The notes beneath the pieces are model-generated. The model did no database searches, was not told where the DNA came from, and saw only the letters and a program-made list of their open reading frames with translations. DNA of 64,000 bases, from NCBI RefSeq assembly GCF_011064615.1, contig NZ_JAALJH010000001.1, positions 124,001-188,000 of the forward strand, read 5' to 3'. Positions 27,277-36,313 of this stretch are shown piece after piece. Source of the stretch: Aquisphaera insulae. GTDB lineage: Bacteria; Planctomycetota; Planctomycetia; Isosphaerales; Isosphaeraceae. How positions within the stretch are numbered: position 1 is the stretch's first letter; each line of letters opens with the position of its first letter. The translations under genes and the position numbers were made by a program.

Positions 27277-30200
27277 TCAGGCGCCCGCCGCCACGACGGG
27301 CCGACCGCCGCCCGACACATGCTGAAGGGCCTCCATGGCGATCCGCTTGAGGGCCCGGAGGTCGAGCTTTCCGGTGCCGAGCATCGGGAGCGTGTCGACC
27401 TTGACGAACTGATCACGCCGGGGGATGAAGAGATTCGGCAGCCCGCTCGACTTCAGCCCCTCGAGCGCCCGGCTGACCGTCTCATCGGTGGTCGTGTACA
27501 GGACGGCCAGGCGGTCGCCATTGCGACCATCGGGGACCGCCGTCACGGCGAAGACCGGATCGTTGGTGCCGACGGCCTCGTTGAGGGCGTCCTCGACTCG
27601 TCCATGGGGCACCATCTCTCCCCCGATCTTCGAGAATCGGGAGAGCCGGCCGGTGATCGTCAGGAAGCCATCGACATCGAGCTTGCCGAGGTCGCCCGAG
27701 ACATACCAGCCGTCGCCCAGGGCCTTGCGGGTCAGGTCCGCTCGGTTGAGATAGCCCGACATCACGTTGGGCCCGCGGACCAGGACCATGCCCTCGACAT
27801 CCGGCGGCAAGGCCGGGATCGAACCGATCCCCGCGAGGTCCTCCCGATCGGCGATCTGATCGGCGGCGACGATCCGGACGGCCACCCCGGGGAGCGGCTG
27901 GCCGACGGTCCCACGCCTGGCTCCGGGCTGATAGAACCCGGGGGCCCGGAAATCCAGCGCGTTGACCGCGATGACCGGCGAGCACTCCGTCGCCCCGTAT
28001 CCTTCCAGCGGACGGAGCCCGAAGGTCTCCTCGAACGCCCGTGCGGTGGAATCCGGCAGCTTGTCGGCGCCGGAGACCACGATCCGCAGCGACCCGAATT
28101 GCCCCGGGGAGCATCGTCGCGTGTAGATGTGCAGGAAGGCCGGCGTGGCGAAGAGGACCGTCGCCCGGAACTTCTCGACGAGAATCCCCACGACGTCGGC
28201 TTCCTGGGGCTTGACGTGGCAGACGAGCCCCATGCCCCGGCAGGCGCCCAACCACAGGAGCATGTAGCCGAACGAATGGAAGAGGGGCAACACGTCGATG
28301 ATCCGGTCCGTCGCGTGGATCTGGAAGGCCTGGCCGATGGCCTCGACGTTCGAGTCGATGTTGAAGTGGGAGAGGACGACGCCCTTGGGATCTCCCTCGC
28401 TCCCGCTGCTGAAGATGATCGCGGCCGGATCGTCGATCGAGGCGTGGCGGACGGCCCCGACGGCCGTTTCCAGCAGTCGGATCGGCGCGAGCAGGGCGAG
28501 TGCCAGCGCCGCCAGCCGGTCCACGGTCCGGATGAGCGGCCGGAGGTCTTCGAGCCAGATGACGTCCACGCCTTCCGGCAGCGGGAGCCCGGCCTTCTGC
28601 ACGAAGGCGCGGCTGGTCAGCAGGGTCTCAAGCCCCGCCTGCTCGGCCGCGGAGGACATGGCGGCGGCCCCGGCCGTGAAATTCAGGTTGACGACGACGC
28701 GGCCCGAGATCGTCGCCGCGAGGTTGGCGATGATCCCGACCACGCTGGTCGGCAGGAGGATTCCGACGGTGACCTGATCCCCCCACGTCGGGCGGAGCGC
28801 GCGAGCCAGCGCGACGGCTCCGGTCAGCAGCTTGAGGAATGAGGTCTCGGGCGTCATCGGATCGACGGCGGCGAGTCGCATCGGATGTCGGCGGGCCCGG
28901 CGGATGAACCCGTGATGGAGCGGGTGCCGGTCCTCGCGGCGGAACTCCCAGGCTCGCTCGGACATCTCGACGATCGCGCCGCGGATCGCCTCGACGCCCG
29001 CCGTCGAGGGGAGCGGCTCTCCGAAGGAGATCGTGATCGGCAGCGGGATCCGCTCGGGGATCCATCGCGTGCTCAAGGGGTTGAACAGACTCGAATTGGC
29101 GCGATCGATGTGCACCGGGATGATCGGCACGTCACGACCCTTGACGATCCGCTCCATGCCGCGCTGGAAGGGGAGGGTCATCCCGGTCCGCGTGATCTGA
29201 CCTTCGGGGAAGATGCAGACGATCTCGCCCGCATCGAGGGCGCGACCGGCGGTGCGGAAGGCCTCGAGGATCTGCCTGGGGCCGCCGCTCGAGCTGATCG
29301 GGATCGCTTTCATGACGCGGAGGAAGCGCCCCAGGAGCGGCCTCTTGAAATAGTCCCCGAAGACGACGAAGCGGATGGGGCGATCCGTCGACGCGATCAG
29401 GAAGAGGCCGTCGACGAACGAGACGTGGTTCGGGGTCAAGAGCGCCGGACCTTGCTCCGGGACGTGGTTGCCGCCGACGATCCGCAGGCGGTAGAGCGTC
29501 CCGGCCAGGAGGACCAGGATGAACCGAAAGAAGGCGTCCGGGATCAGCCAGAGTGCCCAGATGGTCCCGGCGGCCAGGCCGACCGCGGCCCCCAGGAACG
29601 TCCCCTGGGGTGAGACCCCCCACCTGGCCAGCAGCATCGCCGCGACCGTGCCGACGAGCATCCCGATGCACGCGAGGACGTTCGAGACGGCGATGATCGC
29701 CCCGCGAGACTGGCCGGGTGCTCGCCACTGGATCAGGGCATTGAGGGGCACGAAGACCAGCCCCGCACACGCGCCCAGGAGCGCCAGGATGAGCAGGGTG
29801 CCGGGGAAGCCCGGGCCGAGGAGGCCGAAGGCCAGGGCGGAAAGGGTCAGTCCGATCGCCCCCAGGGGGATGAGGCCGTATTCCACCTTGGATCGGGACA
29901 GCCGGCTGACGGCCAGCGACCCGAGGCCGATTCCGATCCCGAGCGCCGCGAGCGGCAGCCCGTTCCACTTGTCGTCCAGCCCGAGCACGCGCTTCGAATA
30001 GGAGAGGATCGGGGCGGGCACCATGCTGGCCACCGACCAGACGATCACCTGCCCCGCCACCGCGAGCTTCAGGATCCGATCGCCCCTCAGGGCTCGCCAG
30101 CCGATCCGAAGCGTCTCCATCTCGCCGGACGTGGCGCCCGCCGCGGGGACCCGGGGGATCCCCATCGCCGCCGCCAGTCCGGCGATCGAGACCACGGTCA

Positions 30201-30756
30201 ATCCGAGACCCGCCAGCCAGGGTTGATGTCGGAGTCCGTCGAGGATCACGCCACCGGCCACGGTCCCGGCGATGATCGACAGGTTCGACCACATCTCGAG
30301 CACCCCGTTGCCCGCAGCGAGCTCCTCGTGCGGGAGCAGCTCCGGGAGGATTCCGTACTTGGATGGGCCGAAGAGCGCCGCCTGAATCCCCAGGGCGAAG
30401 AGCACGCCCAGGGCGAAGGTTCCTCCGGCGGGGTTACGCCAGAGCGCGTACGTCCCCAGGATCATGATCCCGACCTCGAGGGCCTTCGTCCCGAGGATCA
30501 CCGATCGCTTGCTGAAGCGGTCCGCGAGCGCGCCGCCGACGAGGTAAAAGAGGATGAGGGGGAGCAGCAGCATCGCCTGGACCTTCGCCGCGCTCTCCTG
30601 GCCCGCGGTGTCGCTGGCCGCCGCCCCGACGGCGAGGAGGGCCACGATCGTCTTCCATGCATTGTCATTGAAGGCACCCAGTGCCTGGGCAATTAACAAC
30701 GGAAGCAACGGGCGCCCCTCGCGGCGAGGGGTGCCGGGGTGGACCTCGGCGATCAT
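27277..30756 (-). CDS. aas: LplT-PlsC-Aas fusion: lysophospholipid flippase, acyltransferase and acyl-ACP synthetase
   Basis: 1159 residues in three parts. Residues 15-410 are an MFS transporter of the LplT type (LLIAQALGAFNDNAWKT, about 12 hydrophobic helices). Residues 425-630 are a PlsC-type acyltransferase with H-x4-D (NHVSFVDG near 441) and FPEGQITRTG near 515. Residues 650-1150 are an adenylate-forming acyl-ACP synthetase with IIFSSGSEGDPKGVVLSH near 770, GYGATECSP and WYVSGDLGKLDVDGF. In E. coli, LplT flips lysophospholipid inward and Aas (PlsC plus synthetase) re-acylates it. Here all three activities lie on one chain. This fits membrane phospholipid repair. The gene follows the long glycosidase-like gene on the same strand but is separated by a strong hairpin. 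Confidence 0.9.
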   Translation of the reverse strand: MIAEVHPGTPRREGRPLLPLLIAQALGAFNDNAWKTIVALLAVGAAASDTAGQESAAKVQAMLLLPLILFYLVGGALADRFSKRSVILGTKALEVGIMILGTYALWRNPAGGTFALGVLFALGIQAALFGPSKYGILPELLPHEELAAGNGVLEMWSNLSIIAGTVAGGVILDGLRHQPWLAGLGLTVVSIAGLAAAMGIPRVPAAGATSGEMETLRIGWRALRGDRILKLAVAGQVIVWSVASMVPAPILSYSKRVLGLDDKWNGLPLAALGIGIGLGSLAVSRLSRSKVEYGLIPLGAIGLTLSALAFGLLGPGFPGTLLILALLGACAGLVFVPLNALIQWRAPGQSRGAIIAVSNVLACIGMLVGTVAAMLLARWGVSPQGTFLGAAVGLAAGTIWALWLIPDAFFRFILVLLAGTLYRLRIVGGNHVPEQGPALLTPNHVSFVDGLFLIASTDRPIRFVVFGDYFKRPLLGRFLRVMKAIPISSSGGPRQILEAFRTAGRALDAGEIVCIFPEGQITRTGMTLPFQRGMERIVKGRDVPIIPVHIDRANSSLFNPLSTRWIPERIPLPITISFGEPLPSTAGVEAIRGAIVEMSERAWEFRREDRHPLHHGFIRRARRHPMRLAAVDPMTPETSFLKLLTGAVALARALRPTWGDQVTVGILLPTSVVGIIANLAATISGRVVVNLNFTAGAAAMSSAAEQAGLETLLTSRAFVQKAGLPLPEGVDVIWLEDLRPLIRTVDRLAALALALLAPIRLLETAVGAVRHASIDDPAAIIFSSGSEGDPKGVVLSHFNIDSNVEAIGQAFQIHATDRIIDVLPLFHSFGYMLLWLGACRGMGLVCHVKPQEADVVGILVEKFRATVLFATPAFLHIYTRRCSPGQFGSLRIVVSGADKLPDSTARAFEETFGLRPLEGYGATECSPVIAVNALDFRAPGFYQPGARRGTVGQPLPGVAVRIVAADQIADREDLAGIGSIPALPPDVEGMVLVRGPNVMSGYLNRADLTRKALGDGWYVSGDLGKLDVDGFLTITGRLSRFSKIGGEMVPHGRVEDALNEAVGTNDPVFAVTAVPDGRNGDRLAVLYTTTDETVSRALEGLKSSGLPNLFIPRRDQFVKVDTLPMLGTGKLDLRALKRIAMEALQHVSGGGRPVVAAGA

Positions 30757-31050
30757 GGATGGCTCACTCCTCGTTCAACCGGCTCGAAGGATCGGGCGCC
30801 CCAGGAGGGTTGGGGCACGACCGACTGGCTCGTAGCATGTACCGCCCGTGCAAAGGGGGCAAGCCCGGATCGGGTCGTCCGTCGACGCTCAATCTTGCGT
30901 GCCCCACGGAACCCGATCGCGCCGACCGGCCCCGTGTCCGGGATGAGTCGTCGCAAGGTGCCGCACTCTACTTGATGTAGAACCGCTGCGGCGGAATGCC
31001 AGTCGATCTGTCGGAAGCGAGGGAGGAGGCAAGGCGGGATGGAGAGGAGA
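30757..31050. other. Intergenic region upstream of aas
   Basis: With the hairpin at 31051-31089 this makes a gap of about 350 bp between two minus-strand genes. It should hold the aas promoter and leader. I see no clear -10/-35 pair and no supported gene. Confidence 0.4.
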
Positions 31051-31089
31051 AGGTCCCCGCGACCGCCGCAAGGGCGATCGCGGGGACCT
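31051..31089 (-). terminator. Perfect 12-bp hairpin after the dockerin/repeat gene
   Basis: AGGTCCCCGCGA (31051-31062) and its exact reverse complement TCGCGGGGACCT (31078-31089) enclose a 15-nt loop. On the minus strand this begins 18 nt after the stop codon at 31108 and is followed by the pyrimidine-rich TTCTCCTCTCC. It is a good Rho-independent-like terminator for the 4.7-kb gene, although without a true T-run. Confidence 0.6.
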
Positions 31090-31107
31090 CGACGGGGGAT
31101 AGCGGCA

Positions 31108-34100
31108 TCAGCCGAAGAAGATGCCTCCGACGACGCTGTTGACGCCCGACGTCCTCGTGATCACGAAGCGGACGTGGCCGGAGACGTTCCAGGTCAGATA
31201 GGTGCCCCCCTTGAAGGAGGAGGCGGTCCGGCTGTCGAGGATGTTCCCGGTCGCCACATCGACGACCTGGATCTGCTCGGCGCGGCCGTTGGCGTCCCAG
31301 TCCAGGAGGTAAAGGGAGACGGAGTGCGACTGGCCGTCGGTGATATTGACATCGAGGGCAAAGCTGGTCGGACTATACCAGGTCGAAGCCATCCGCCTGC
31401 CCGTGGTCGATCCCGGGACGGTCAACGCCCGCGTGTCCGTGGTGCTGGAGGCCCAGGTGTACAGGTAAGTACTCTGGGGGGTAACGGTGGCGTAGGACGG
31501 GAGCGACGTGGTCCCGGCCGGGATGACATACCCGTCGGCCCCGTAATTTCCCTGCCAGTTGCCCTGCACCGTGGTGTTGGTCGAGGTGAAGCTCGCCGTG
31601 GCGGTCGTCCGGATCAGACCGTCGAAGAAGATCCCACCCACGACGCCGTTGCCTCCGGCCGTTGCCGTGATCAGGAAGTTGACGTGGCCGGAGATGTTCC
31701 AGGTCATGTAGGTGCCCCCCTTGAATGAGGAGGCACTCCGGGTGTCGAGTACGGTTCCGGTCGTGGCGTCGATGACCTGGATCTGCTCGGCGCGGCCCCT
31801 GGAGTCCCAGTCCAGCAGGTACAGGGAGACCGGGTGCGACTTGCCGTCGGTGATCTTGACGTCGAGCCCGAAGGTACCGATGTTGTACCAGGTCGAGGCC
31901 ATTCGAGTGCCGGTGGTCGAGCCCGGGTTGGTCAGCGCCCGGGTGTCGGTGGTGCTGGACGCCCAGGTGTACAGTAACGCGTTGAAGGGCGAAACGGTGG
32001 CGTATGAGGGGAGAGAGGTGGACCCGCCGGGGATGGAATAGCCATTGTCACCGTAATTCCCCTGCCAGTTGCCCTGCACCGTGGTGTTGCTCGAAGAGAA
32101 GCTCGCCGTGGCGGCGTCCCGAACCGCAGCATCGAAGAACAAACCACCGACGACGCCATCGATACCCGCCGTGCACGTGATCATGAAGCGGACGTGGCCG
32201 GAGACGTTCCAGGTCAGGTAGGAGCCCCCGCTGAAGGAAGCGGCGGTCCGGGTGTCGAGTATGGTTCCGGTCGTGGCGTCGATGACCTGGATCTGCTCGG
32301 CGCGGCCCTGGGAGTCCCAGTCCAGCAGGTAGAGGGAGACGGGGTGCGACTCGCCATCGGTGATGGTGACGTCGAGCCCGAAGCTGGTCGGGCTATACCA
32401 GGAAGAGGCCATCCTGGAGCTGGTCGTCGTTCCGGGCACCGACAGGGCCCGGACGTCCGTGGTGCTGGTCGCCCAGGCGTACACGGAAGAATTCAACGGC
32501 GTGACCTTCGCGTAAGCGGGCACCGAGCTGGAGCCGCCCGGGATCACATACCCGTCGGCCCCGTAATTGCCCTGCCAGTTGCCCTGCACCGTGGTATTGG
32601 TCGAGGTGAAGCTCGCCGTGGCGGGCTTGTCGGCGTTGGAGCCGAAGAAGACCGCGTTCACGACTCCGTTGGCTCCCGCCCTCCTGCTGACGACGAACCG
32701 AACCGCGCCCGAGACGTTCCAGGTCAGGTACTTCCCACCGTAGAACGACGAGAGGCTTTGCGTGTCGAGGACGGCCCCGGTGTAGCCGTCGACCACCTGG
32801 ATCTGCTCGGCGCGGCCGTTGGCGTCCCAGTCCACGCCGTAGAGCGAGATGGCATGAGTCTGCCCGTCCGTGATGTTCACGTTGATGCTGAAGGTCGTGG
32901 GGCTGTACCAGGTGGCGGCAAGCCTGGCGTTCGTGGTCGAGCCCGGGACGGAGAGCCCCCGCGGGTCGGCGGTATTGGATGCATAGGTGTAAATAAAGGA
33001 GCCCGTCGTGGTCACCGTGGCGTAGGACGGGATGGAGGCGGGACCGTTGGCGAGCACGTAGCCGTCGCGTCCGACGACGCCCTGCCAGTTGCCCTGGGCC
33101 GTGCTATTGGTCGAGACGAGGCTCGCCGAGGAGGCAGGGGGTGCGTTGATGCCGAAGAAGAGCCCGCTGACGACGGCGCTGGTGCCGGTGGAGCGCGAGA
33201 CCACGATCCGCACGGGCCCCGAGACGTTCCAACTCAGGTAGGCACCCCCGTTGAACGCGGAGACCGAGGCGGTATCCAGGACGGCCCCCGTCCTGGCGTC
33301 GGTCACCTGGATCTGCTGCCATCTCGCCTTGGTATCCCAGTCCAGGAAGTAGAGCGAGAGTGCGTGGGTCTTGCCGTCCTTGATGTTGACGTCGAAGGTC
33401 AATTTGCTCCCGCTCCATGCGGAGGCGAGCCTGGCGCCGACGGTCGTGTTCGCCGCGGTGAGGGCCCGAACGTCCGACGTGCTGGATGCCCAGGTCAGGG
33501 GGCTCCCCCCCGTGACCGACACGGAGGCGTAGGCGGGTAAGGACGACCCTCCGTTGGGGATGAGGTAGCCTTCCGTGCCGTAGATGGCCTTCCAGTTCCC
33601 CTGGTTGAGGGTATCGGTGAGGGTTCGCGTGGCCGCGGCGGGCTGGGGGGGATTGTAGCCGAAGAGGACGCCGCTGACCGTGGCGTTCACGCCGGCCGTC
33701 CTGGTGACGATGAAGCGGACCGCGCCGGAGACATTCCAGGTCAGGTAACTGCCGCCCCCGTACGCGGAGACGGACCGGAGGTCGAGGGTCGCGCCGGTCG
33801 CGGGATCGACCGCCTGGACCTTCTCGGCGCGGCCATTGTTGTCCCAGTCGAGGAAGTAGAGGGAGACGGCGTGCGACTGGCCGTCGGTGATCTTGACGTC
33901 GATGCTGAAGGTCGTGGGGTTGTACCAGGTGGAGGCCATCCTGGTCCCGCTCGTCGAGCCGGTGGAGGCGAGGGCCCTGGAATCCGAGGTGTTGGTCGAC
34001 CAGACGTACTGGAGGGCGTTCGAGGTGGTCACCGACGCATAGGACGGGACTGAAGACGGGCCGCCGGGGATGACATAGCCGTCACCGCCGTAGGTCCCCT

Positions 34101-35778
34101 GCCAGTTGCCGCTGGTGGCGACGTTGTTGCCGAGGAATCGAAACGGCATCGAGACCCCGAGCGCGGCGCTCACGATGGCCAGGTCGTCGGCGTTGACGAT
34201 CCCGTCATGGTTGAAATCGCCCTGGCTCCACCAGGCGCCCTGGCGGCCCATGTTCGCCTTGACGATCGCCAGGTCTGCCGTCGTGACGGTGCCGTCGTAG
34301 TCGGCGTCCCCGGGGGGGAGGATGTAGCTCATCGCCGCGTCCCAGCGGTGGCTGCCCGGATCGTTGACGTATTCCTTCAGCCCCCAGAAGTCCCCGGACA
34401 CCCCGTAATAGGTCAGCGGCATCGAGGTCTGACTGCTCCAGGCCTGGAGCAGCTTCTTCATCACGTCGTACATCCTGGGATCGGTCTCGACGGTGTTGAA
34501 GAGGGCGGTGGCGGTGCTGCCGCTGAAATAGCCGTTGAAGCCCGCCTCGTACGACATGAGCGGCAGGTTGTAACTGGCGGCGATGGAGGCGTTCTTGGCG
34601 AGGATGGGGATGACGTACGAGTCCATCGAGTTGTAAATCGAGGCGATGTACGCGTCCGGCGACATGCCGGTCGGCGAGTCCCCCGGGCTGACCGTGACGT
34701 AGGGGGCGACGGCGAGCCCGACGATGTACTTGCTCGGGTCGCCGTAATTGGCCTTGAGGAAGCTGAGCATGGTCTCGTTGTATTCGGTGACGGTGTAGAA
34801 CCCCGCGAGGACCGGCTTGACCCTCGCGGCGTCGGCACCGAACGCCGACCGGAATGCGTCGCCGATCTTCTTGACCATGAACGCCGACTGCTGGGCCACC
34901 GCCAGCGTTGAATTACCCTGGGTGACCAGGGGGTTCGATTTCGAGGCGGCCAGGACCTGGTTGTACTCCGAGAAGGCGGTGTTCCACGTCTCGTTGCTGT
35001 ATTCCACGTAGACGTTCAGGGACGGGTCGAGCTGGCTCTTGAGGAGGCTCGCGAGGTTGGCGATGTAATCGTCGGTCGCCATCGCCGGGACGTTGATCCA
35101 CATGTCCTTGTGAGTAAGATTGCACAGCTCGATCATCAATTCATAGGGAATGCCATTGACGGTCGTGTTGAGGAACGCGTCGGGCTGGACGCGGCCCGCC
35201 CAGGTCGACAGCGTGCTGTTGGTGCCCCCGTCCATCTCGACGAAGCGCAGGTACGAGAAGGGCTGGAGGGTCTTCAGGTAAGCATCGGTGAAGTCCTGGG
35301 TGGGGGCCGTGCCGTAGCCGGGCTGGATGATCCGGAGGTCGCCGAAGGGGTTGCTGGGGTCCTGGCCGGAGGCCGTGACGAAGAGCTGCTTGGTGGCCGT
35401 GGTGTCGACGGTTATGGCCCCGTGGTAGAGCCCGTCGGCCCCGAGCGTGAACGGCGTCGACAGCTTGGCGGCCCCGGAGAACTCGAGCGTCGCCTTGCCG
35501 GAATAGCTCACCGGGAAGACGCCGTTGGAGATGCCCTGGAGGATCACGGTGGTGATGGCCGGCGAGAGCGGGTAGCCCTTGGGAGTGAGGTTCGTCACCA
35601 GGGTCGAGGGGTTAGAGAGGTTCTGCCAGGCGCCGAGCGAATGGCGGATATCGACCCAGACGTTGTCCGCCCACCAGTTCGGCTGCCCTTTCAGGTTCAC
35701 TCCCATCGTGCTCATCACCAGGCGCGGTTCCATCACGTCGAGTGCAGGCCGGAACCTGCGAGCGGATCGTCGCTTCAT
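31108..35778 (-). CDS. Exported glycosidase-like protein with dockerin and six 170-aa repeat modules
   Basis: 1556 residues. The Arg-rich N-terminus leads to DVMEPRLVMS, a variant of the planctomycete LEPR-LL export motif. Residues 30-480 look like a (beta/alpha)8-type enzyme domain: VYVEYSNETWN (about 253-263) offers a Glu in a YxNExWN motif as acid/base, and LMSYEAGFN (about 405-413) offers a second Glu as nucleophile. A type I dockerin-like pair of Ca-binding segments lies at about 486-538 (GDADYDGTVTTADLAIV and GDFNHDGIVNADDLAIV). Six beta-rich modules follow to the C-terminus. The modules contain the conserved blocks SLYLLDWD, GRAEQIQV and YLTWNVSGHVRF. Probable extracellular polysaccharide degradation or binding; the substrate is unknown. 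A strong hairpin follows the stop. Confidence 0.75.
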   Translation of the reverse strand: MKRRSARRFRPALDVMEPRLVMSTMGVNLKGQPNWWADNVWVDIRHSLGAWQNLSNPSTLVTNLTPKGYPLSPAITTVILQGISNGVFPVSYSGKATLEFSGAAKLSTPFTLGADGLYHGAITVDTTATKQLFVTASGQDPSNPFGDLRIIQPGYGTAPTQDFTDAYLKTLQPFSYLRFVEMDGGTNSTLSTWAGRVQPDAFLNTTVNGIPYELMIELCNLTHKDMWINVPAMATDDYIANLASLLKSQLDPSLNVYVEYSNETWNTAFSEYNQVLAASKSNPLVTQGNSTLAVAQQSAFMVKKIGDAFRSAFGADAARVKPVLAGFYTVTEYNETMLSFLKANYGDPSKYIVGLAVAPYVTVSPGDSPTGMSPDAYIASIYNSMDSYVIPILAKNASIAASYNLPLMSYEAGFNGYFSGSTATALFNTVETDPRMYDVMKKLLQAWSSQTSMPLTYYGVSGDFWGLKEYVNDPGSHRWDAAMSYILPPGDADYDGTVTTADLAIVKANMGRQGAWWSQGDFNHDGIVNADDLAIVSAALGVSMPFRFLGNNVATSGNWQGTYGGDGYVIPGGPSSVPSYASVTTSNALQYVWSTNTSDSRALASTGSTSGTRMASTWYNPTTFSIDVKITDGQSHAVSLYFLDWDNNGRAEKVQAVDPATGATLDLRSVSAYGGGSYLTWNVSGAVRFIVTRTAGVNATVSGVLFGYNPPQPAAATRTLTDTLNQGNWKAIYGTEGYLIPNGGSSLPAYASVSVTGGSPLTWASSTSDVRALTAANTTVGARLASAWSGSKLTFDVNIKDGKTHALSLYFLDWDTKARWQQIQVTDARTGAVLDTASVSAFNGGAYLSWNVSGPVRIVVSRSTGTSAVVSGLFFGINAPPASSASLVSTNSTAQGNWQGVVGRDGYVLANGPASIPSYATVTTTGSFIYTYASNTADPRGLSVPGSTTNARLAATWYSPTTFSINVNITDGQTHAISLYGVDWDANGRAEQIQVVDGYTGAVLDTQSLSSFYGGKYLTWNVSGAVRFVVSRRAGANGVVNAVFFGSNADKPATASFTSTNTTVQGNWQGNYGADGYVIPGGSSSVPAYAKVTPLNSSVYAWATSTTDVRALSVPGTTTSSRMASSWYSPTSFGLDVTITDGESHPVSLYLLDWDSQGRAEQIQVIDATTGTILDTRTAASFSGGSYLTWNVSGHVRFMITCTAGIDGVVGGLFFDAAVRDAATASFSSSNTTVQGNWQGNYGDNGYSIPGGSTSLPSYATVSPFNALLYTWASSTTDTRALTNPGSTTGTRMASTWYNIGTFGLDVKITDGKSHPVSLYLLDWDSRGRAEQIQVIDATTGTVLDTRSASSFKGGTYMTWNISGHVNFLITATAGGNGVVGGIFFDGLIRTTATASFTSTNTTVQGNWQGNYGADGYVIPAGTTSLPSYATVTPQSTYLYTWASSTTDTRALTVPGSTTGRRMASTWYSPTSFALDVNITDGQSHSVSLYLLDWDANGRAEQIQVVDVATGNILDSRTASSFKGGTYLTWNVSGHVRFVITRTSGVNSVVGGIFFG
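31111..34128 (-). repeat. Six tandem intragenic repeats, period 510 nt (170 aa)
   Basis: The anchor CCTGCCAGTT recurs at 31551, 32061, 32571, 33081, 33588 (one mismatch) and 34098, giving spacings of 510, 510, 510, 507 and 510 nt. Each unit encodes the order QGNW-x(G), YASV, SLYLLDWD, GRAEQIQV, LDTR, YLTWNVSG and GGIFF. The three C-terminal units are the most alike in DNA and protein and the units nearest the dockerin are the most diverged, suggesting duplication from the C-terminal end. Confidence 0.9.
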
Positions 35779-36313
35779 CGGGGGTGCTCCCGCATGGATT
35801 GAACATCATCGTCGAACGGGCCCCGAGGCCCGCGCGCAACACCGAAGAGGGGGTCGAGGCCAGTGGCGTTGTCCCGCTAGGGTCGCAGGCTTACCTGGAT
35901 GCGATGCGAACGCACGCGGGGTACGTCAACGTGAGAGCCACACAGCCTTGCGTGCAAACTTGGCGTCAATAAGTTATGCGAACATACTCAGATATGACGC
36001 ATGGCCGACGATTCTATAGTGGGCGGCGTCGCGGCTTCAAGGGATTTTCCCGCGGCCGGCAAGAATATCGATTCATTCATGTCAACTTCCGTCGATGCCC
36101 CGCTCATGGCGTGGCGATGCCCGCGGGCGGGGGCTCGGCACGGGGGCGGCCCGCTGCCTACAATGGGGGAGCCACATTCGAGGCCGGGGGTGGTCGCCCC
36201 GCCCCGGCCGGCGGCTCGTGGGGCGGCACGCCCCTCGCCCTCGCGATCGACCGACGCTGGCCGCCCGGTCGATTTTTCCTGGAACTCGCCGGCTAAGGGA
36301 TGCGTCCAAGGAC
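35779..36313. other. Divergent intergenic region, glycosidase-like gene / sigma factor
   Basis: About 535 bp. The middle (about 35930-36085) is the most A/T-rich stretch nearby and holds a promoter candidate toward the sigma gene. Open frames running into the sigma gene from 36095 have no family signal and no RBS, so I read them as leader. The minus-strand promoter of the glycosidase-like gene must also lie here. Confidence 0.45.
35960..35988 (+). promoter_or_regulatory. Promoter candidate toward the ECF sigma gene
   Basis: TTGGCG (35960-35965), a 17-nt spacer and CATACT (35983-35988) in an A/T-rich patch. A start near 35995 would leave a leader of more than 300 nt before ATG 36314. An ECF-type self-recognised promoter was not evident. 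Confidence 0.35.

Noticed and set aside
26416-28842. Plus-strand frame of 808 codons
   Set aside because: It runs antisense through aas and overlaps the 129-aa hypothetical gene in another frame. No family signal.
31111-34128. Regular 510-bp repeats as a possible CRISPR-like or mobile array
   Set aside because: They are in-frame protein modules without spacers, terminal inverted repeats or transposase.
36095-36313. Upstream extension of the sigma factor from 36095
   Set aside because: The extra residues are Arg/Gly/Pro-rich with no sigma homology, and the RBS sits at 36308-36312.
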